A stretch of DNA of 64,000 bases from Rhynochetos jubatus. Taxonomy: Eukaryota; Chordata; Aves; Eurypygiformes; Rhynochetidae. The stretch is from NCBI GenBank assembly GCA_027574665.1, contig CM050652.1, positions 5,808,589-5,872,588 of the forward strand, read 5' to 3'. Made by a program: the position numbers and the translations under genes. Shown here in pieces: positions 34,935 through 48,764 of this stretch; within the stretch, counting starts at the first letter, position 1; each line of letters opens with the position of its first letter. The notes under the pieces are model-generated. The model did not search any database. It worked only from the letters and a program-made list of their open reading frames with translations, and had not been told where the DNA came from.

Positions 34935-35745
34935 AGCAGACATTTCAACATTTGTCCAGATGATTCCCACCCTAGACCCTGAACAGTTGTTGGTGCTTTA
35001 GATGTTTTGGTGAGATCAATCCAGCTGCCAATATGTCACAATTGGAGTAAGGAAGCTGGATAGGTGGTGAACTGGAGATACCATGGGCAGACCCAGCAGT
35101 GTTTAGATTGGGTACTCATCAGCTACTTGTTGCTGAAACTGCTTTCAGTTTCTAACTCCACATTTCCTAACAGAGGCTGATTGCATGGTTTCATCCCCAG
35201 GATTTCCACATATGGCATACAGACTAAATATCAACGGCCTCTGAACTGAGAGTGATATTTACCCACAGTACACGTGCCATTAACAAGTAGCTAAGAAAAG
35301 ATTGATCTAGACTCTGACCTTAAGAAAGGATCTGGCAGTTGTGTGTGTATAACTTGTGTTAGCACCAGAAGTATTATCCTTGTAAACTGTTGGGGCTTCA
35401 TGTATAGAGCTACAATATATCATTTTGATTCTGCCTTCTTAGCTAAATCATACTAAATTGTTTCAGATTGACCAAATTGTTGTTGTTGCTATTTTGCTTA
35501 TCATCGCACTTTGTTTTGGATCATATGAAACATTGTTTTCTTTTCCAAGCTATTTTTAAATAGCAAATGTTGCCAATCAAGGCTAAACCCTTGAAAGATT
35601 CTTCTAACAAAATGGGTGCACTGATTCACAGTTTAACCACTCACATACCATCTGGGGGTTCTCATAACTTCAATTCTTGTCTGGGTTTGGCTGATTCAGA
35701 GCAGCAATATGAAACTGATTCACTCCAACACAACGGGTATCTCTA
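34935..35745. other. Unannotated DNA left of the minus-strand LTR
   Basis: No gene or repeat is recognised. The last five bases, CTCTA (35741-35745), are the left target duplication of the LTR. Confidence 0.4.
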
Positions 35746-36444
35746 TGGCATGGTGTAGGACAAGCCAGCAACAATAGACCACAAGGCTAATCAATCACTC
35801 CCCCCTCCTCCCCAGTGGGATCAGGAGGAGAAAATACCCCTCGTTCTTCCCCCACTCAGCTTTGTTCCCCATTTATCTACCTCCACCCCCCCGAGTGGTG
35901 CAGGGGGACAGGGAATGCAGGTTGTGGTCAGTCCATCACACATCTCTGCTTCAGCGTAGGTCCCTCCCATGGGGTGCTATCCTTCAGGAGCATCCTGCTC
36001 CAAATCAGGCTTCCCACAGAGTCACGTGCTCTTCAGGTGCAGCCACCTGCTCCAGCATGGAGCCCTCCCCAGGCTGCAGGTGGGATGTCTGCCCCACCGT
36101 GACCCTCCATGCCTGCAGGGCACAGCCTTCCCTCTCACCATGGGCTGCAGGGGAACCTCTGCTCCAGGCACCTCCTCCCCACCTTTCCACACTGACCTGG
36201 GTGTCACCCACATCCCATTCCCCTCTTCAAACTCATTCTCCTCACTCTGCTTCTGCTGGCAATTCTCCTTTTGTGTTTTCCCCTCTTAAATATGCTAATT
36301 TTCAGAGGTGCTGACTGGCTCAGCTGTGCAGTGAGGTGGGTCTGGCATGCAGTTGGGGGATGGGAGCTTTTCTGGAAGCTTCTCACAAAGCCCTGTGGTC
36401 CTTCCTCAGCTACCAAACCCCTCCTACCACAGAAATCCAACACA
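35746..36444 (-). mobile_element. Solo LTR, avian ERVL-like family A, minus strand
   Basis: A 699-base solo LTR flanked on both sides by exact CTCTA (35741-35745 and 36445-36449), the 5-bp duplication expected for ERVL-type integration. On the minus strand it begins TGTGTTGG and ends CCATGCCA. It shares with 348-1347 the U3 block GTGAGAAGC, the GCTGAGCCAG.CAGCACCTCTG block, TTTAAGAGGGGAAAAC, CACCCAGGTCAGTG, GTGCCTGGAGCAGAGG, GATGGACTGA.CACAACC and the 3' blocks. Compared with that copy it lacks part of the GGAGCAG middle and the R-like segment, and it has an extra GGAGCAGGTGGC unit. The longest open frame of the window (35862-36314, plus, 150 codons) is antisense to it and is chance. No internal genes remain. 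Confidence 0.92.
36285..36294 (-). promoter_or_regulatory. TATA-like motif of the minus-strand LTR
   Basis: On the minus strand CATATTTAAG stands just before GAGGGGAAAAC, about 150 bases into the LTR. It is the undisturbed form of the site that is split by 27 bases in the copy at 348-1347. Confidence 0.5.
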
Positions 36445-37559
36445 CTCTATGTTTGGGTCAAATGGTATATAGCTAATACTAAAATCCTAATCCTTTCTTG
36501 AAACTATACATAAACAGTAACAGTAAATCTGTGATCCTTCTAGATAGGTCACCTGTCTGCGGTTTGTTGGCATATGGTGGTTTCAGTCTCTGATCCATGT
36601 CCATTGAATTATTTTCACAAGGGGATACATTTCCATGGCAGCAATGGAGAAAATATAATCTCAGAATACCTGTAAAATTAGTGCTGGGAAACCTTTGTTG
36701 ACATATTTTCCCTTCCAAGCTATCACATAAATCTCAGCCCCTCATCTGGAATGTGTGTCCTGCCTTTTCACAGGTACCTTCTCCTTCACATAGTTGACTC
36801 CACCTCCTGCTATAATGTTTTAGAAATACTAGAGTGATCCATTTGAATGCTTATAAAAACATTTTCACCTCATCCCCCCCTGCCACGTCTCCATTCTCTT
36901 TCGATGTAAAGTTCCATATTTGCAAAGTTTTCAGCAAATACCAGAAAAACTAAAATTGTTTTGCTAAACTACACTAGGAGTACTAGCAAACTCAGCCATT
37001 CCACCTGCTGCCTCCCCACTCCCCAAACACCTGCACTTAGCCTGTTTCCCTTTGGCTCACAATCTGCATAACCCACGCAGGGCTGGAGAGGGCAGGTCTG
37101 TGCCCTCAGCCACAGCTATGGTCCTCTTCACAATTAACGCTTACCTGTGGTGCTAAAAGATTACTTTGTCTTGCTGAAAATCAGAGTTCTTTAACAATGT
37201 ACAATTACTGCAGGCAACTGAGAAATCAGATGTCAGATGCTTTTTTTAATTCTTGTTAAGGTTGCATTTCTTTGTTCTCTGCATTCCTCAAATTCCTTTT
37301 GCATTCAGCCAGAAATTTATAAAGGCAGGAAGAGAGTAGTTTAGCTCCTCAAATGATATAGTTTTGCAGGTGTGCATATGAGTGTAGAAATAATTATAAA
37401 AATTATATATACAGAGAAAAAAGTACTGCAGATACACTGTAGAATATCTTAAAAGGATCACTACTTAGCAAGAAACACACCAAAATTATTGATTTTATTG
37501 GGTAAGGAAAAATAATTGATTTTTTTCTTCTAGTAGGTGGCAATAGCTTGTTGAATAGT
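36445..37559. other. Unannotated DNA right of the LTR
   Basis: Begins with the right target duplication CTCTA. No gene or repeat is recognised. Confidence 0.4.
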
Positions 37560-37980
37560 TAAATGGATTGGATTTAAAGATATGGCTACATGTTATTATC
37601 CTTTAACACTGCCATATTAAAGCCTGGAAGACTCAATCCTCTAAATGAAAACCACATTGTAGGATGCCGTTTTATTTGGGAAGAGGATTATACATTCAAA
37701 ATTATCTTTGGCACTCCAGAGTTAATAACCCTTCAGTGATAATTTCCAGCGTGTGCAGTTTTAAACATTACCAATGGAAGATGGAAGGATTAAAACTTTC
37801 AAGGTTGCCAATAATTTTAGCAACCCTCTCCTGTGTTTGTGACATTCACTCGAAGAGCAGCGGTTATTTTTGTGGTTTATGACATACGGCTAGAATGGGG
37901 CACTTGGTATATTACTTATGCAGCTTGATATTTGTCTTGTATGATTATTTTTTCCTTCAGCTAAAAATAATTTAATCACA
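37560..37980. promoter_or_regulatory. Candidate conserved non-coding element
   Basis: The sequence is not low in complexity and holds isolated CpGs (GATGCCGTTT, CCAGCGTGTG, CACTCGAAGAG, AGCGGTTA, ATACGGC) inside AT-rich DNA, together with TAAT motifs. This is the look of vertebrate conserved non-coding DNA. A 72-codon frame (37664-37882) has no recognised motif. Without alignment this is only a suggestion. Confidence 0.22.
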
Positions 37981-38814
37981 GATTAAAGCCATGAAAATTC
38001 CATTGCTTTTGCAGACTAGATGCTCCAGATTTATAACCTACTTACCTCACATGGTTTTGTTTTGAGATTTTGAGATTGGCTTTATTTATTATGGAGTCTA
38101 TAAAGTAAAATTATTCTAAATCACTCCTGTGGTACCATGAAAATGAAACCTCAGATAGGCAAGAGGAATTTTATGTCTTTTAATTAGAGCTCATGTTGAA
38201 ACTTCAAATGTTACAGCAAAATGTTCATTGAACAGCTTTTTCTCAAGCTGACTACAAAGGACAGAACCTCAGCTGTTTAGAGATGAGATGTCACAGCTTT
38301 TGAGCAGTTTTCAATGATAATAGCAATATTGGAAAAGCCTTAGGTCTTATATAGCCAGGAGCTTTATATAGGAAACCTGTTGCTTCATCCCATTTTACAG
38401 CTAGGCATGTTGAGGAGAGGTGAATGTTTGAATTGTTGCACTTGCCTCCATTCTACAGCTGCTTGGGGGCAACACAGTCATGGGGTTGTCCAGGACTTGC
38501 AGGCTACCAATCTAAAGTCAAGCAATGATTATAACTTGCTACAATTAATCCTTACACTTCAGGATTTCAGTTATTAGGTTGGGATTCAGAAAGTTTTGTC
38601 CACCTCACGCACAATTATCTGACGGTGTTTGGATTTCTTCTTTTTTTTTTCTTTTCTGAAGTATCAGATAATCCGTTTTCTGTGTTTACAGCCACTCAGA
38701 CATAGCTGTCACTATTTTTCCTCCTGTTCTCTGCCTGTGGCACATGATTTAGTCTTCTGAAGGCTGAAAAGCTTCAGTTTAACTAGTCTTCGGGCATAAG
38801 ATAGTTCATGCATG
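37981..38814. other. Unannotated DNA
   Basis: No gene is supported. Around 38386 the string CCCATTTTACAGCTAGG...TTGAGGAGAGG is faintly like the MIR core but not enough to annotate. A T run lies at 38639-38650. Confidence 0.4.
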
Positions 38815-38900
38815 TGAAACATAATGGCCTATGATATGCAAGCAGCCAGACTAGATGATCTAATGGTACCTTCTGGCCATAAATTCTATGGAATTATTAA
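38815..38900 (+). mobile_element. Old CR1 LINE, 3' end fragment
   Basis: GGCCTATGATATGCAAGCAGC and CAGACTAGATGATCTAATGG, then TACCTTCTGGCCATAAATTCTATGG, match the 3' terminus of the older CR1 type (the version with ...CTTCTGGCCTTAAA.TCTATG). The left edge is uncertain. Confidence 0.7.
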
Positions 38901-41900
38901 ACCTATTAAATTGTTGAACATAAAATACAAGATAATGTGAAGCCAATGGGAGTGGTGGAAACAAAGCATTGTGAGTATTAGACCCCACATACTTGGTTTC
39001 ATTAAGCTCCAAGCACTAGAATTTCCCTCCGGCATTACCATTACATAGGATGATAAAAGAAAGAGGAAGAAGCTTTAAGGCCACTCGACCAATATCTCCT
39101 TATATTTGGTAAGTGAACACACTAAAACTAATTTTCAAGGAATTGAATGTCTGAGAGTGAAACCAGAAAGCTAAATAAAACCTTACAACACCTGCAATTC
39201 AGTGGGAAAGAAATATTCTCAACATTCTCAACACTTCTTCAGTAAGATGTATGCAAATTGTACTGCACATACAGGGGTATTGATACTGTAACTCAGTCTC
39301 AACAGTTATTGACTATAGACTTTTTAACAGAATGGGGGAAGAAATCACTTTTTAAATTTGAAAAGTTTTAATATTTACAGAAAGCATCTAATACAGTTAA
39401 TCAAAATCCTTTAAAGTACTTTTCCCAGTTACTTCAGCTAACAGTTATCTTAGTGCCAAGTACATATATGTTTGTTTGTTTACTTATTTATTTCCTTTCT
39501 TACTATTACTTGAAGAAAACTTTTCATAATAATTGTTCACATCTCCCAGGGAAGCATGGTGTCACATTCAGTAGAAAACTAAAGTTAAAGAGGTCTTGAA
39601 TCTCATCAAATTGAAGATTTGTGGTAGTTGCCTTGGTCAAACTTGTTTTAGTCTATTCTCAATGGCAGACTCCTCTCTTTCTGCTCTGCTAAATATCCTT
39701 ACATAAAAGCTTCACATGTGTTGGTCCTGAACTCAAAAACCATGCAGGTCTTCAATATACAAGGTAACTTGCCACTTAAATTTTAATGTATACATATATA
39801 TAAAATTCAGAACACAAAATACAGAGATATTGTTTTGTTAATCCCATATATCTCACAGAGTAGATGCCTCTTATGTCAGATCCCACACTCGTGGTTCCTT
39901 ATCTAGATGACAAGTAGAATGTCATGGCACCTTTCTAGTCTGGCTGTGTAAGATTTTTTCCCACACAAGCAAGTGATGAGTTAGTCTGTTCATGGTTCTC
40001 ATTCCTGGATGCAGACTAACTGCACATCTGGACATCTAGACTGACAGAACTGGTAAAACCAGTATGAAAATCTGCAGAGTCCAGGGATTCACATATAAAG
40101 CCAGGGAGAATCTTTTCTCCAAAAAGCCCAAGTTGTAAGAAGCTAATGCTGAGTCTTGAAAGCTTTACCCAGGCCATGTAGATACATGACAAGGCAAAAT
40201 CTAATCTCTGGGCTCCTGAGTCATTGCTTATGTTCATGGAAGTTATCTTCTGCTGTGCCATGTCTTGGTCAACATTAACAGGAGCAATAACAAGAACATG
40301 CAGGATGAGGCTATCCTAGCCTGTGTTTTGTTGTTGACAAGATCAAAGGAAGTTTGTCTGTGCAAATGCATATCTAATGTAAGCAAATATATAACTGAAA
40401 TCTAACACTCTTACAGGTGAAGTTTCTGGAACTGTAGTTCAAAGGTTTTTTGAATGAGAAGTTATTAGAAACATGCTGACACTAATTTTTAAATATTAAC
40501 TCCATGTGATGTTTGAAAAAGCTGCCTCTTCCCTGACTGAACATACAGAATAATTAAATAAGATTTACATCTTGTAATGTATGTGCATAGTGAAAATACA
40601 TTATATGTTTTCTTTCAGTGTGGACAAAATTCCCAAGTTCCTCAGCATTTAAAATCATTTTTTCCCAGTATCTTTTCTGCCTTCCACCTGTAACAATCAG
40701 TCAACTTACATACCTTCAAGAAAATAATGTTGCTGCATGACTTCAGGAGTGGGGTTTGATTTTGGTGACACCCTTTTCTGACTGTCCTTTTGAAACACTG
40801 AGGAAGGCCAGGCCTGGAAAGGGAATACAGGATGAACTCAGAAATGGCCTGAAGTCAGACCATGACGGCATTTCTGAGTAAAAGAAGGTCCGTGTTCACT
40901 ATTTCAGTGACAAATTCAGTCTTATTATTCTATTTTCGTGAGGAAAATAGCTGAGACTTCATACCCCAGTCACTGTCTCTATAGGGAATAATAATAGTGA
41001 TAATAACAATAAAATCTGTCTTTTTTTGAAGACAAATACATGACAAGATGGATATTTGGGTAGCATGATAATGGAGGTCTCTTAAGAAGCTTACATGAAT
41101 AAAATACTCCAACCTGTAGTTCACTGAAAATTACAGCCCCTGGGTTTGGCTTTTAGAATCAGAAATGGTTAGTCTTTCTACTATTGTTATTATTGTCTTT
41201 GATGACTTTAGGTCTCTCTATATGTTGTAGCCATTTGTACCACATGAAAATTTTAACTATGGGCTTCACATTTTAGGTTGACGTTGTATATTTGACAGTG
41301 ATTGTTTAAACTAACCTATCTGAACTATTTACAGCAGCACTTTATTTAAGATTATTTGTTTTCCTGATAAGACTGCTAAAATTATGTTTGTGAAAACTGG
41401 ACTAAACTGCCTGTGGCTATCAAGGATAGCATTAATAATGCCACTTTGAAACAGAGACCTCTTTCTGTGGTGAGCTTCATTTCCACCTAATGCTGGCTCT
41501 ATAGATAGATGTTAATAAAGAACTTATCCTGGTAGATATTCCATATCTACTTCTCTTAAAGGTGGTTAACAGGACTTTCTGATGTCTGGCAAAGTTTGAC
41601 GACTTCATGTTACATCCATAAGTATTTTTCCTTCTTTTCCATGTAATATAGTCATTCTTTTTCAATGAGAGTTTGTATCTTCACGTTAACTCATTAACTA
41701 CACTTGTAAACTGTCACTGAAGCAAGCAGAGCTTACAGGAATCTGGACACGATATTGGCTTTTATTGGTAAAATGCAATTACAAAGGTAATTGGCTCCTA
41801 TATATCTGTGTGACACTTTCTTGGCACTAGCTTCTCCCATTTCTGGATTGCCTTCCTCTCTTCCACTCCTCCTCAATATGTTTTAGTATTGGAGCCAATA

Positions 41901-43922
41901 GCCTGGTGACCATTCAGAGGTTATACTTGGCAGGTTTAGGACACAGATGCTGAGTTGCAACATTCAAGGGTTTGCAAGAGTTTTCATACAAAGTTCTCTG
42001 AGTGGCTCAGTCTCTTGGATCATGAGGCAATTACAAAATTACCTTTAAATATGATGAGAATTAACTTGTTGATGAACTAACTCCATTTTGTAGATCTTTA
42101 GTTTCTTTTGGTTTATTTTTATCTGGAAATGATTATGTTCTCTCACCTTCTGCCCAAGATGAGCTGATGATGAATTATTTTATGTAACTTTTTAATGATA
42201 GAGGGCCTTGAAGACCACCCACCTAAGCCTCTGTGCAGTCATTGAGACATATTATCATTTCTGTAACCTACTACAAATAATCCAAAGTGTAAAAAAAAAA
42301 CCCCAAACACACCAGGTGGCTGAAGTGGGAAGTGGGGGTAACAGAATGATGTGATGCTGTCAATACTTTACCAGTCAAAAGCAGTAATCACAGCCCACAA
42401 AATGCAAGCAAATATAGTCACAGTCTTCTCCATGATTCTTTGTGAGAGCTCCCTTGCACAAGATCCATTGTCACTTAACAGTTCCAGCATGAGTACAAAC
42501 TAGGTACTGGTTCATTTCCCATTGAGCACTACTTTAGACTCAGGTCTTTCCCTGAACACAGAAGAAAAAAAAAAATTGTTCTCATATGAAATAGGACAGG
42601 TGTTCCTGAAAAAAGTTCTTTAGGTAGTGGACTCTGCAGTAAAGGGGTTTTACCATGAAAGATGTGACAACATGATGCTGACATCAGCTTCAGTGAGATT
42701 AGTTTTTAAACAGAGCATCCCAAAGAGAAATAAACATGAATTCCTCAAGCCCCTAAAACATCTGAGGGTGGTAGGCAAACTCTTCAGAATACAGGTGAAA
42801 AAGCTGAGTCCCTGCAAGATGAGATCTGGTTTAGATGTTGGGCAAAGCCCAACAACAGCTTCCTTGTCACTCCTTCTTCTTTTCCTTTTCTTTTTTTTTA
42901 AAAAGAATATTTGTAAGATTTTGAGATAGAGATTATAAACAAAGGATTTCTTTTGGGGGTTTTGGAGTTGCTTTATTACTAGAAGAACCAATTACTATCT
43001 CCATTTGGATTCTGCAGAGACACAGAGATGTAATTTCCAGCTCTGGACCCAGTGAAATCAGAGGCATTTAGGGGTGCCCACCACTTCTGGAATTTTTGTC
43101 TTTACCTCTAAATGAATTTATGCAGGAGCTGGAATACTGTTTTATTATTTTGCAGAATAAAAAACAAGAGAAAAAGCACATTCTTTGGTCTTTGTATCTT
43201 GCCTGAAGAAAACAATGTCAAAATTCTTCCATTAATAATTCTCAGGACTTGTCCAGACTGCAATGGAAAGCTCTATATTTTTGGAAGGCCCATATACAAT
43301 TGACACACGTTGGTGTTCCGTAATCAATAAGAGCATCTGGAAGCTTAATAAGATGATTATTTGGAGTGATGTTACTATCTGTGTATGAAGTAATTGCTTT
43401 GTTTTCTGCTCTACTGACCATAATTTCTTCAGTTTGTTAAGGGTTGAATAAGTTTAGTAGTAAAGAAGCAGTCCAAAATTTTAGACAATGTGTAAGTAGA
43501 AAGAATCAGAATTAAGAGAATTCAGACAATAGTGTGCGGAGTCAATAAATGTGAGTCTAGCAATATCCATTGTTAACTGAACAGAAATTGTTTGTCTCAT
43601 ATCATTCATTGCATACTGCCTATATATACCTATAGATACATCATGTGCGAAAGTTATGGAATATTTAAATGCAGATCTAATTTAAGTGAACATAACCTTT
43701 CGATCTAAAAAATAAACATTCTAACAATAGGAAAAATTACAATCTGTCGAGACATATTTGAGTTATTTTACAGTAATTGGCTTGGCAGCAGCTTCAGTCA
43801 CAGATTTCTGTTTCACAGATTGTCCCCAAATGAATAAAAGGTTTGCTTTGAAATATAATTAATACTGCATTCAGCTGCAAGACTTTCTCAGGTTGTCAAA
43901 GGAATTTGAAGAAGGTAGTTAC
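38901..43922. other. Unannotated AT-rich DNA with simple repeats
   Basis: No gene is supported. An A run followed by CCCC lies at 42291-42314 and a T run at about 42890-42899. Frames at 40016-40261 (minus), 42627-42929 (plus) and 42650-42991 (minus) show no motif, and the last two cross the T run. Confidence 0.4.
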
Positions 43923-43968
43923 AAAAAAAAAAAAAAAAAAAAGAAAGAAAAAAGAAAAAAGAAGAAAA
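43923..43968. repeat. Poly(A)/GA-rich purine tract
   Basis: About 46 bases of only A and G: a run of about 20 A followed by AAAGAAAGAAAAAAG-type units. Long pure-purine strands can form triplex DNA. It may instead be a decayed poly(A) tail, but no retroelement body is visible beside it. Confidence 0.75.
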
Positions 43969-46900
43969 CAAACCAAAATGAAAGAAGAAAAACAGAGTAG
44001 CATGAAATATCTAAGCCAAATTCAAACATGAAGGACAACAGTAAAAAAACACTAGGTAGGCTGAAATAAATTGCAGAAATCTTTCAGGCATATTTTTTTT
44101 TATAAAATCAGCCATCAACAAATACTTCAATAATGTTCCATTACAGACACTTTCATATTGTTAGTTAAGGTAACGTGTGATGGTGAAAGATCTGGCTGTG
44201 CAGTGTTTATAGATTTCAAAAGAGAACAGACAGGGAAAGCTTATTTTTCCAGTGCTAAAACCATAAATATCTACTTCACATACACATTCATTTTCACCTT
44301 AAAGCTATGTATAGGTGCTTAGGGTTCAGAAAGACTCTTTTGGGAAGTCTCTAACTGGCTCTGAGTGCAATATGCAACACAAATGGAAAACTGGGGGCAA
44401 TTTTGATCCTCTTCACAATTAAAGTCATTACTGAGACCATGAGTCCTTGGCCACTGGGTACTGCATTTGTTTTTCCACATTTTATGGAGCATGAGATTCT
44501 AGATGTGCACACAAGGAAGGGGATACAAATTCTTGTTGGCAATGAAATGAAACCAGGAATTCAGTGTGCAGGGCAGGGTCGTGGTACAGTTGGAGGTGGC
44601 ACCCATCAGCATTGCTGAGGAAGGAACAGATGACCCTAGGTCATAGCCCATGGGCAATGATGGACAGAGACCCCTGTAGGGTTGGTAAGGGTTATTATTG
44701 TCCTCAAAGCCATCACACAACCCATTTTACCCCTAAAGACCACCTGTGTGACTACTGAGAGTTGACATTTTAGGTGCCAAAGTGTCATGGCCAGGTACAC
44801 ACATATTCGGTGTAGCAATGTTTGTAAAACTTCCTTAATACTTACCTGCATCTATCTACTTCTCCCATTAAAAAAAAAATAAAAAAAAAAAGGAGTACAA
44901 CACTCCCTAATAAACATTAATGACCATGAACTGTTCAACACAATTTTTATAAAGTACAATGGACAAACAGCGTTCCCTAGAATATTCTTGTATTGTAACA
45001 CCTGCTATACTATTTCATGTGAAGGCCAGTTCTCAAGGCATCTCTTGTTGGTATAGCTCCTTATATGCGGTTTAGTTTACATTTGGGAAGTCCACATTTG
45101 AACTAGTCACGCTTCATTCCCATCATTTCCAGCAAAGAAACTTCAAGTCTCATCTCATCTCATCTCATCCTGTGATGTATCAGATGGAACACCTTTTTTG
45201 ATCAACAGGGAGAGATGGCCACTTCAGACTTTTAGAAATTTAAGGTGGAATAAGAAAAAAAATTGCCATTCTGTATGATTACATCTTTACTTATGAACCA
45301 AATAAGGAATTGCAACTGTTGATGACAGACTAGGGTTTCCCAAAGTCAAAATCATCTTTGCTTTGCTTGGACCTCAGTCAGCTAAATTAAATACACAAAC
45401 ATCTGCAAGAACTCCCTCATTGCTTCAGTCTTTAACTGACTGACAGGACAACATTTGGGTGAGCTTTCTTTTATCCCAAGTGCCTGTGGGGTGCAAAAGA
45501 GTTTTGGATACCCATGCAAGAGGATATTTGATAATCGGTCAATGTTGGGTGCTTTACTTGGCCATCTTGGATGGCTTTTCCTTAAAGATTGGAGTCAAAC
45601 ATTTAAATAGCATTTGCTTCATTTTCAGGCAGCTTCCATTTATCTAGTTCAGGTCATCCAACAGGGAAAACAACAATTTTTTGCCAGTGTCTGTATGTAA
45701 CATGGTATCACTACATTTACAGTTCACTGGGAGCTTGATATTGTCAGAGCTGATTTACAGCAAATTCTACATATTAGCTAGATTCCTTTTCAGTTCAGAT
45801 AATTTTCAGTGAAGTAGTTGTATATGTTGCTTGTCCAGAAGAGTTTTGGGAGGGCAAGAATGTAACTGCAGTTTCTATGCTTCAAGCTAGCTTCACAGAG
45901 GGGTACGGATTAGCAAGAATCTGCTACTGAGACAGGTTGATGTACGAAATGGAGCTGTTTGCAAAGGATACTGTGTAAAAGTAGAGAGAAGGGGGAGATT
46001 GAAGATGTGGCTTACTGTATATCCTAAATCTGGCTGGAAGACGGGCTTTGAACAAGCTGTTATTTTCCACATGGGAGTAGCATTGCTACAGTAAAATGCC
46101 AGATTTCATCCATCATAATGTCATGGCTCATAATAAAATGTCTTCAGGGACCTGAGGGAGGGATGGGCAAAAGACATCAAATCAATTTCAGGCAATTGCT
46201 ACGGTTTTCAGAATCTAAGCCCTATGTGATGGTGTTATGGTTGCACAAAGGGAGGCTATAAATAAGGTCCATATATCAAGAGAGGAAGTAATTTAGAAAA
46301 AGGCAGTTGATTTGACTTTTGCATGAGGCTGAACATATGGTGAAATACAACCAGGTTATCATTCTATATATTCCTCACAGAGATAAGCACCAAATCAATA
46401 CTTAAGAAATTAGAACATCAGTGTAGTCCTAAAAGTGACAGCTCTGGAGCAGGGTCACTCTTGTTTATCAAAAAGAAAAAAAGAAAAAATAAAAAGGTTA
46501 TAAGGTTATTTTACATTTGTTCTAATGAGTTAGCATTTATTTATGATATATGCAAGTCAAACACCATTACGTAGGTAGTTAATTTTGAAAGCTTGAACAT
46601 TAACCTTCCAGCAGAAACGGGACTTTTTTATAAGATGCTTTTAATTTCCCAGAGAATGGGAAATTACCCCCAAGATAGTCTTACACTAAAAGCAAGTAGA
46701 GATTTAAAATTCAATAGCCTATATAAACAAACATAAATAGATTTACAGTGAGTTTGTCAAGACAATAAATGGTATTCATATGACAGCATGCATGGGGAAA
46801 TGCTTGAAGATCACCAAGCAGGTGGCTTAGAAGCAAATTGATCTAATGGCTTAATGTTTCTGGATACTGCATCCACATAGGAACCTGTTTCCAGGTCTTT

Positions 46901-48764
46901 CTCCTGGAGAAAGACCAGCAGATAGGAAGTATTCAAAGGCATCTGAGTGCCTTCATATTCCATCTGGAAACAGTAGGATCCAGGGATTTGCTTGTGAAGG
47001 GTCTTAGAAAAAATACCTGTGTTTCAGGTATGTGCCTGCGGATGTTTATGTCCTTTTTGAGCCACGTAGAAGGAAGTGAAAAGAAAAACATCCATGAGAG
47101 AAGGTGATTTTCTCTTAAATGTTCATTATGGTAAACATTATTGACCTGCAACAATCACTAAAGAAAGAATTTTGCTGGTTACTATGTAGTTTTAATCGTA
47201 GGCAAGCAAACATCAAGATTTGCTACCTAGCAGCTGTTTATATCTTATATAAAATTTACAGCTGGCCTCAATCTTAGCCAAAGTGGACATATGGCTGAAT
47301 AAAAAAACTACAATACTTAACACTAATTGACATACTTGTTGGCACTAGAGCTGGGTGAATAATTCAGTTTTTTTCTGTTTAGTAGCCAAACAAAACAAAA
47401 AAATGGGGAAATTTTGTACAGCAAAATGTTTCAGTAAAAATAATGAAATAACTAAAAACCCCAATGATTTCTGCTCTATTCAAGTGTTTCATCAATAAAA
47501 GCATATTTATTTATTTATTTTATTTCCAATATTAGTCAGTGTTATTACTTGATCTTTTTCCTTCCAGTGTAGATGATTTGTTTAAGTACAAGATACTGGT
47601 CCTCAGTATGAAGTCAGTTATTTCTGGTGAAAGTAATAACGTTCATTTTTAAATAGTGAAATAAAATACTATGACATTCTCAAAGGACTTCCTTTCATAT
47701 TTCATTTTCTTTTTGGCTGAAAATAATTACTGATTTCGTCTAAGTTTCCAGAGATTCATTATTGCTCCTTTAAGGCTTTATTTTTCAGTAAAATTACCGT
47801 TCACTAGGAAAAAGAATGATTGGTCATTTCTCATTGTTAGTCCCAGCATGGGCCAATGTGCATGAAGAGCAAAGTAAATTTAGGTCTAATCTCTATAGCC
47901 AGCTATATCTGATGTCCTTTGGAGACTGTGGATTTCCTCCCTTTGACTTTATTTGTCATACCAGCAACGTGGATGTGTAAATTAGTTTCATGTTTTGTTC
48001 TTTCTTTCAGCATAGACCTCATAATGATATCCAGAAATGGTTCCAGTATATAGTATCATTTTCATCGCAGATTTTGGACAATATCCATTCTGAAGCTGTG
48101 CTTGCTGTGGTCAGTAATGGTTTTCTTATAAGGAAGAAAGCAGTCATATGGCAGTTAAAAAGTCTCTTGGAGTACAGATTATTTCTGAGAAAGAAACATT
48201 TCTGGATTTGAGTAAGGGGATCTGTGGTAAAAAAGGGTGAAAAGCACCTTCAACCCTATCTACAGTATCTACGCTTATTTTTACAGAAACATTGGTCTAA
48301 TGAAAATCTAGCTCAGCCTACAAACAGCAGAAAAGGTGGATTGTACTTTCTGGACTATGATCTACGATACACAGTCAGTATAGTTAATCTGTCGAACAAA
48401 TTTTTATGCTTTCTGGAAGCATTAGGCCAATTCCACTCTTGCTATGCTCTGTATACACAGGCAGTTAACTTTTACACCTAGACTTCTTAAAGGTTTGAAT
48501 TATGAGCAAAAATACCTAGAGATGGCATCCCATATCTGGCCACCACCTTGTTCATGATGTCCTCACCTCATTATATCCCATGATCAGAGGTCTATGACAA
48601 AGAATGAGATCCAGAGTGCCCCGAGAAGATGATGTGCCATCAGGTACAGGATACACCAGAATCTTTTATCACAAGAATGTTACCAGTCTGCAGCTTCCTC
48701 ATATGGACTTCTCCAGATGGAAGAAACACAGACCCAGGAATTCAGAAAACTTTGCAGACTGTGA
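43969..48764. other. Unannotated AT-rich DNA
   Basis: No gene is supported. An A-rich run lies at about 44871-44891, a TCTCA microsatellite at 45148-45167 and a TTTA microsatellite near 47505-47521. Confidence 0.4.
45148..45167. repeat. (TCTCA)4 microsatellite
   Basis: Four perfect copies of TCTCA in a row followed by TC. Confidence 0.9.

Noticed and set aside
35862-36314. Longest open frame in the window (150 codons, plus strand)
   Set aside because: It lies wholly inside the minus-strand solo LTR and is antisense to it. The GC-rich tandem units of the LTR keep frames open by chance.
42650-42991. Minus-strand frame of 113 codons with a lysine/arginine-rich run
   Set aside because: The basic run is just the T-rich tract at 42880-42900 read in reverse.
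44630-44644. Near-palindrome with TGACC and GGTCA half sites
   Set aside because: The order is the everted one (TGACCnnnGGTCA), not the classical hormone-receptor palindrome, and a single site of this length is expected by chance.
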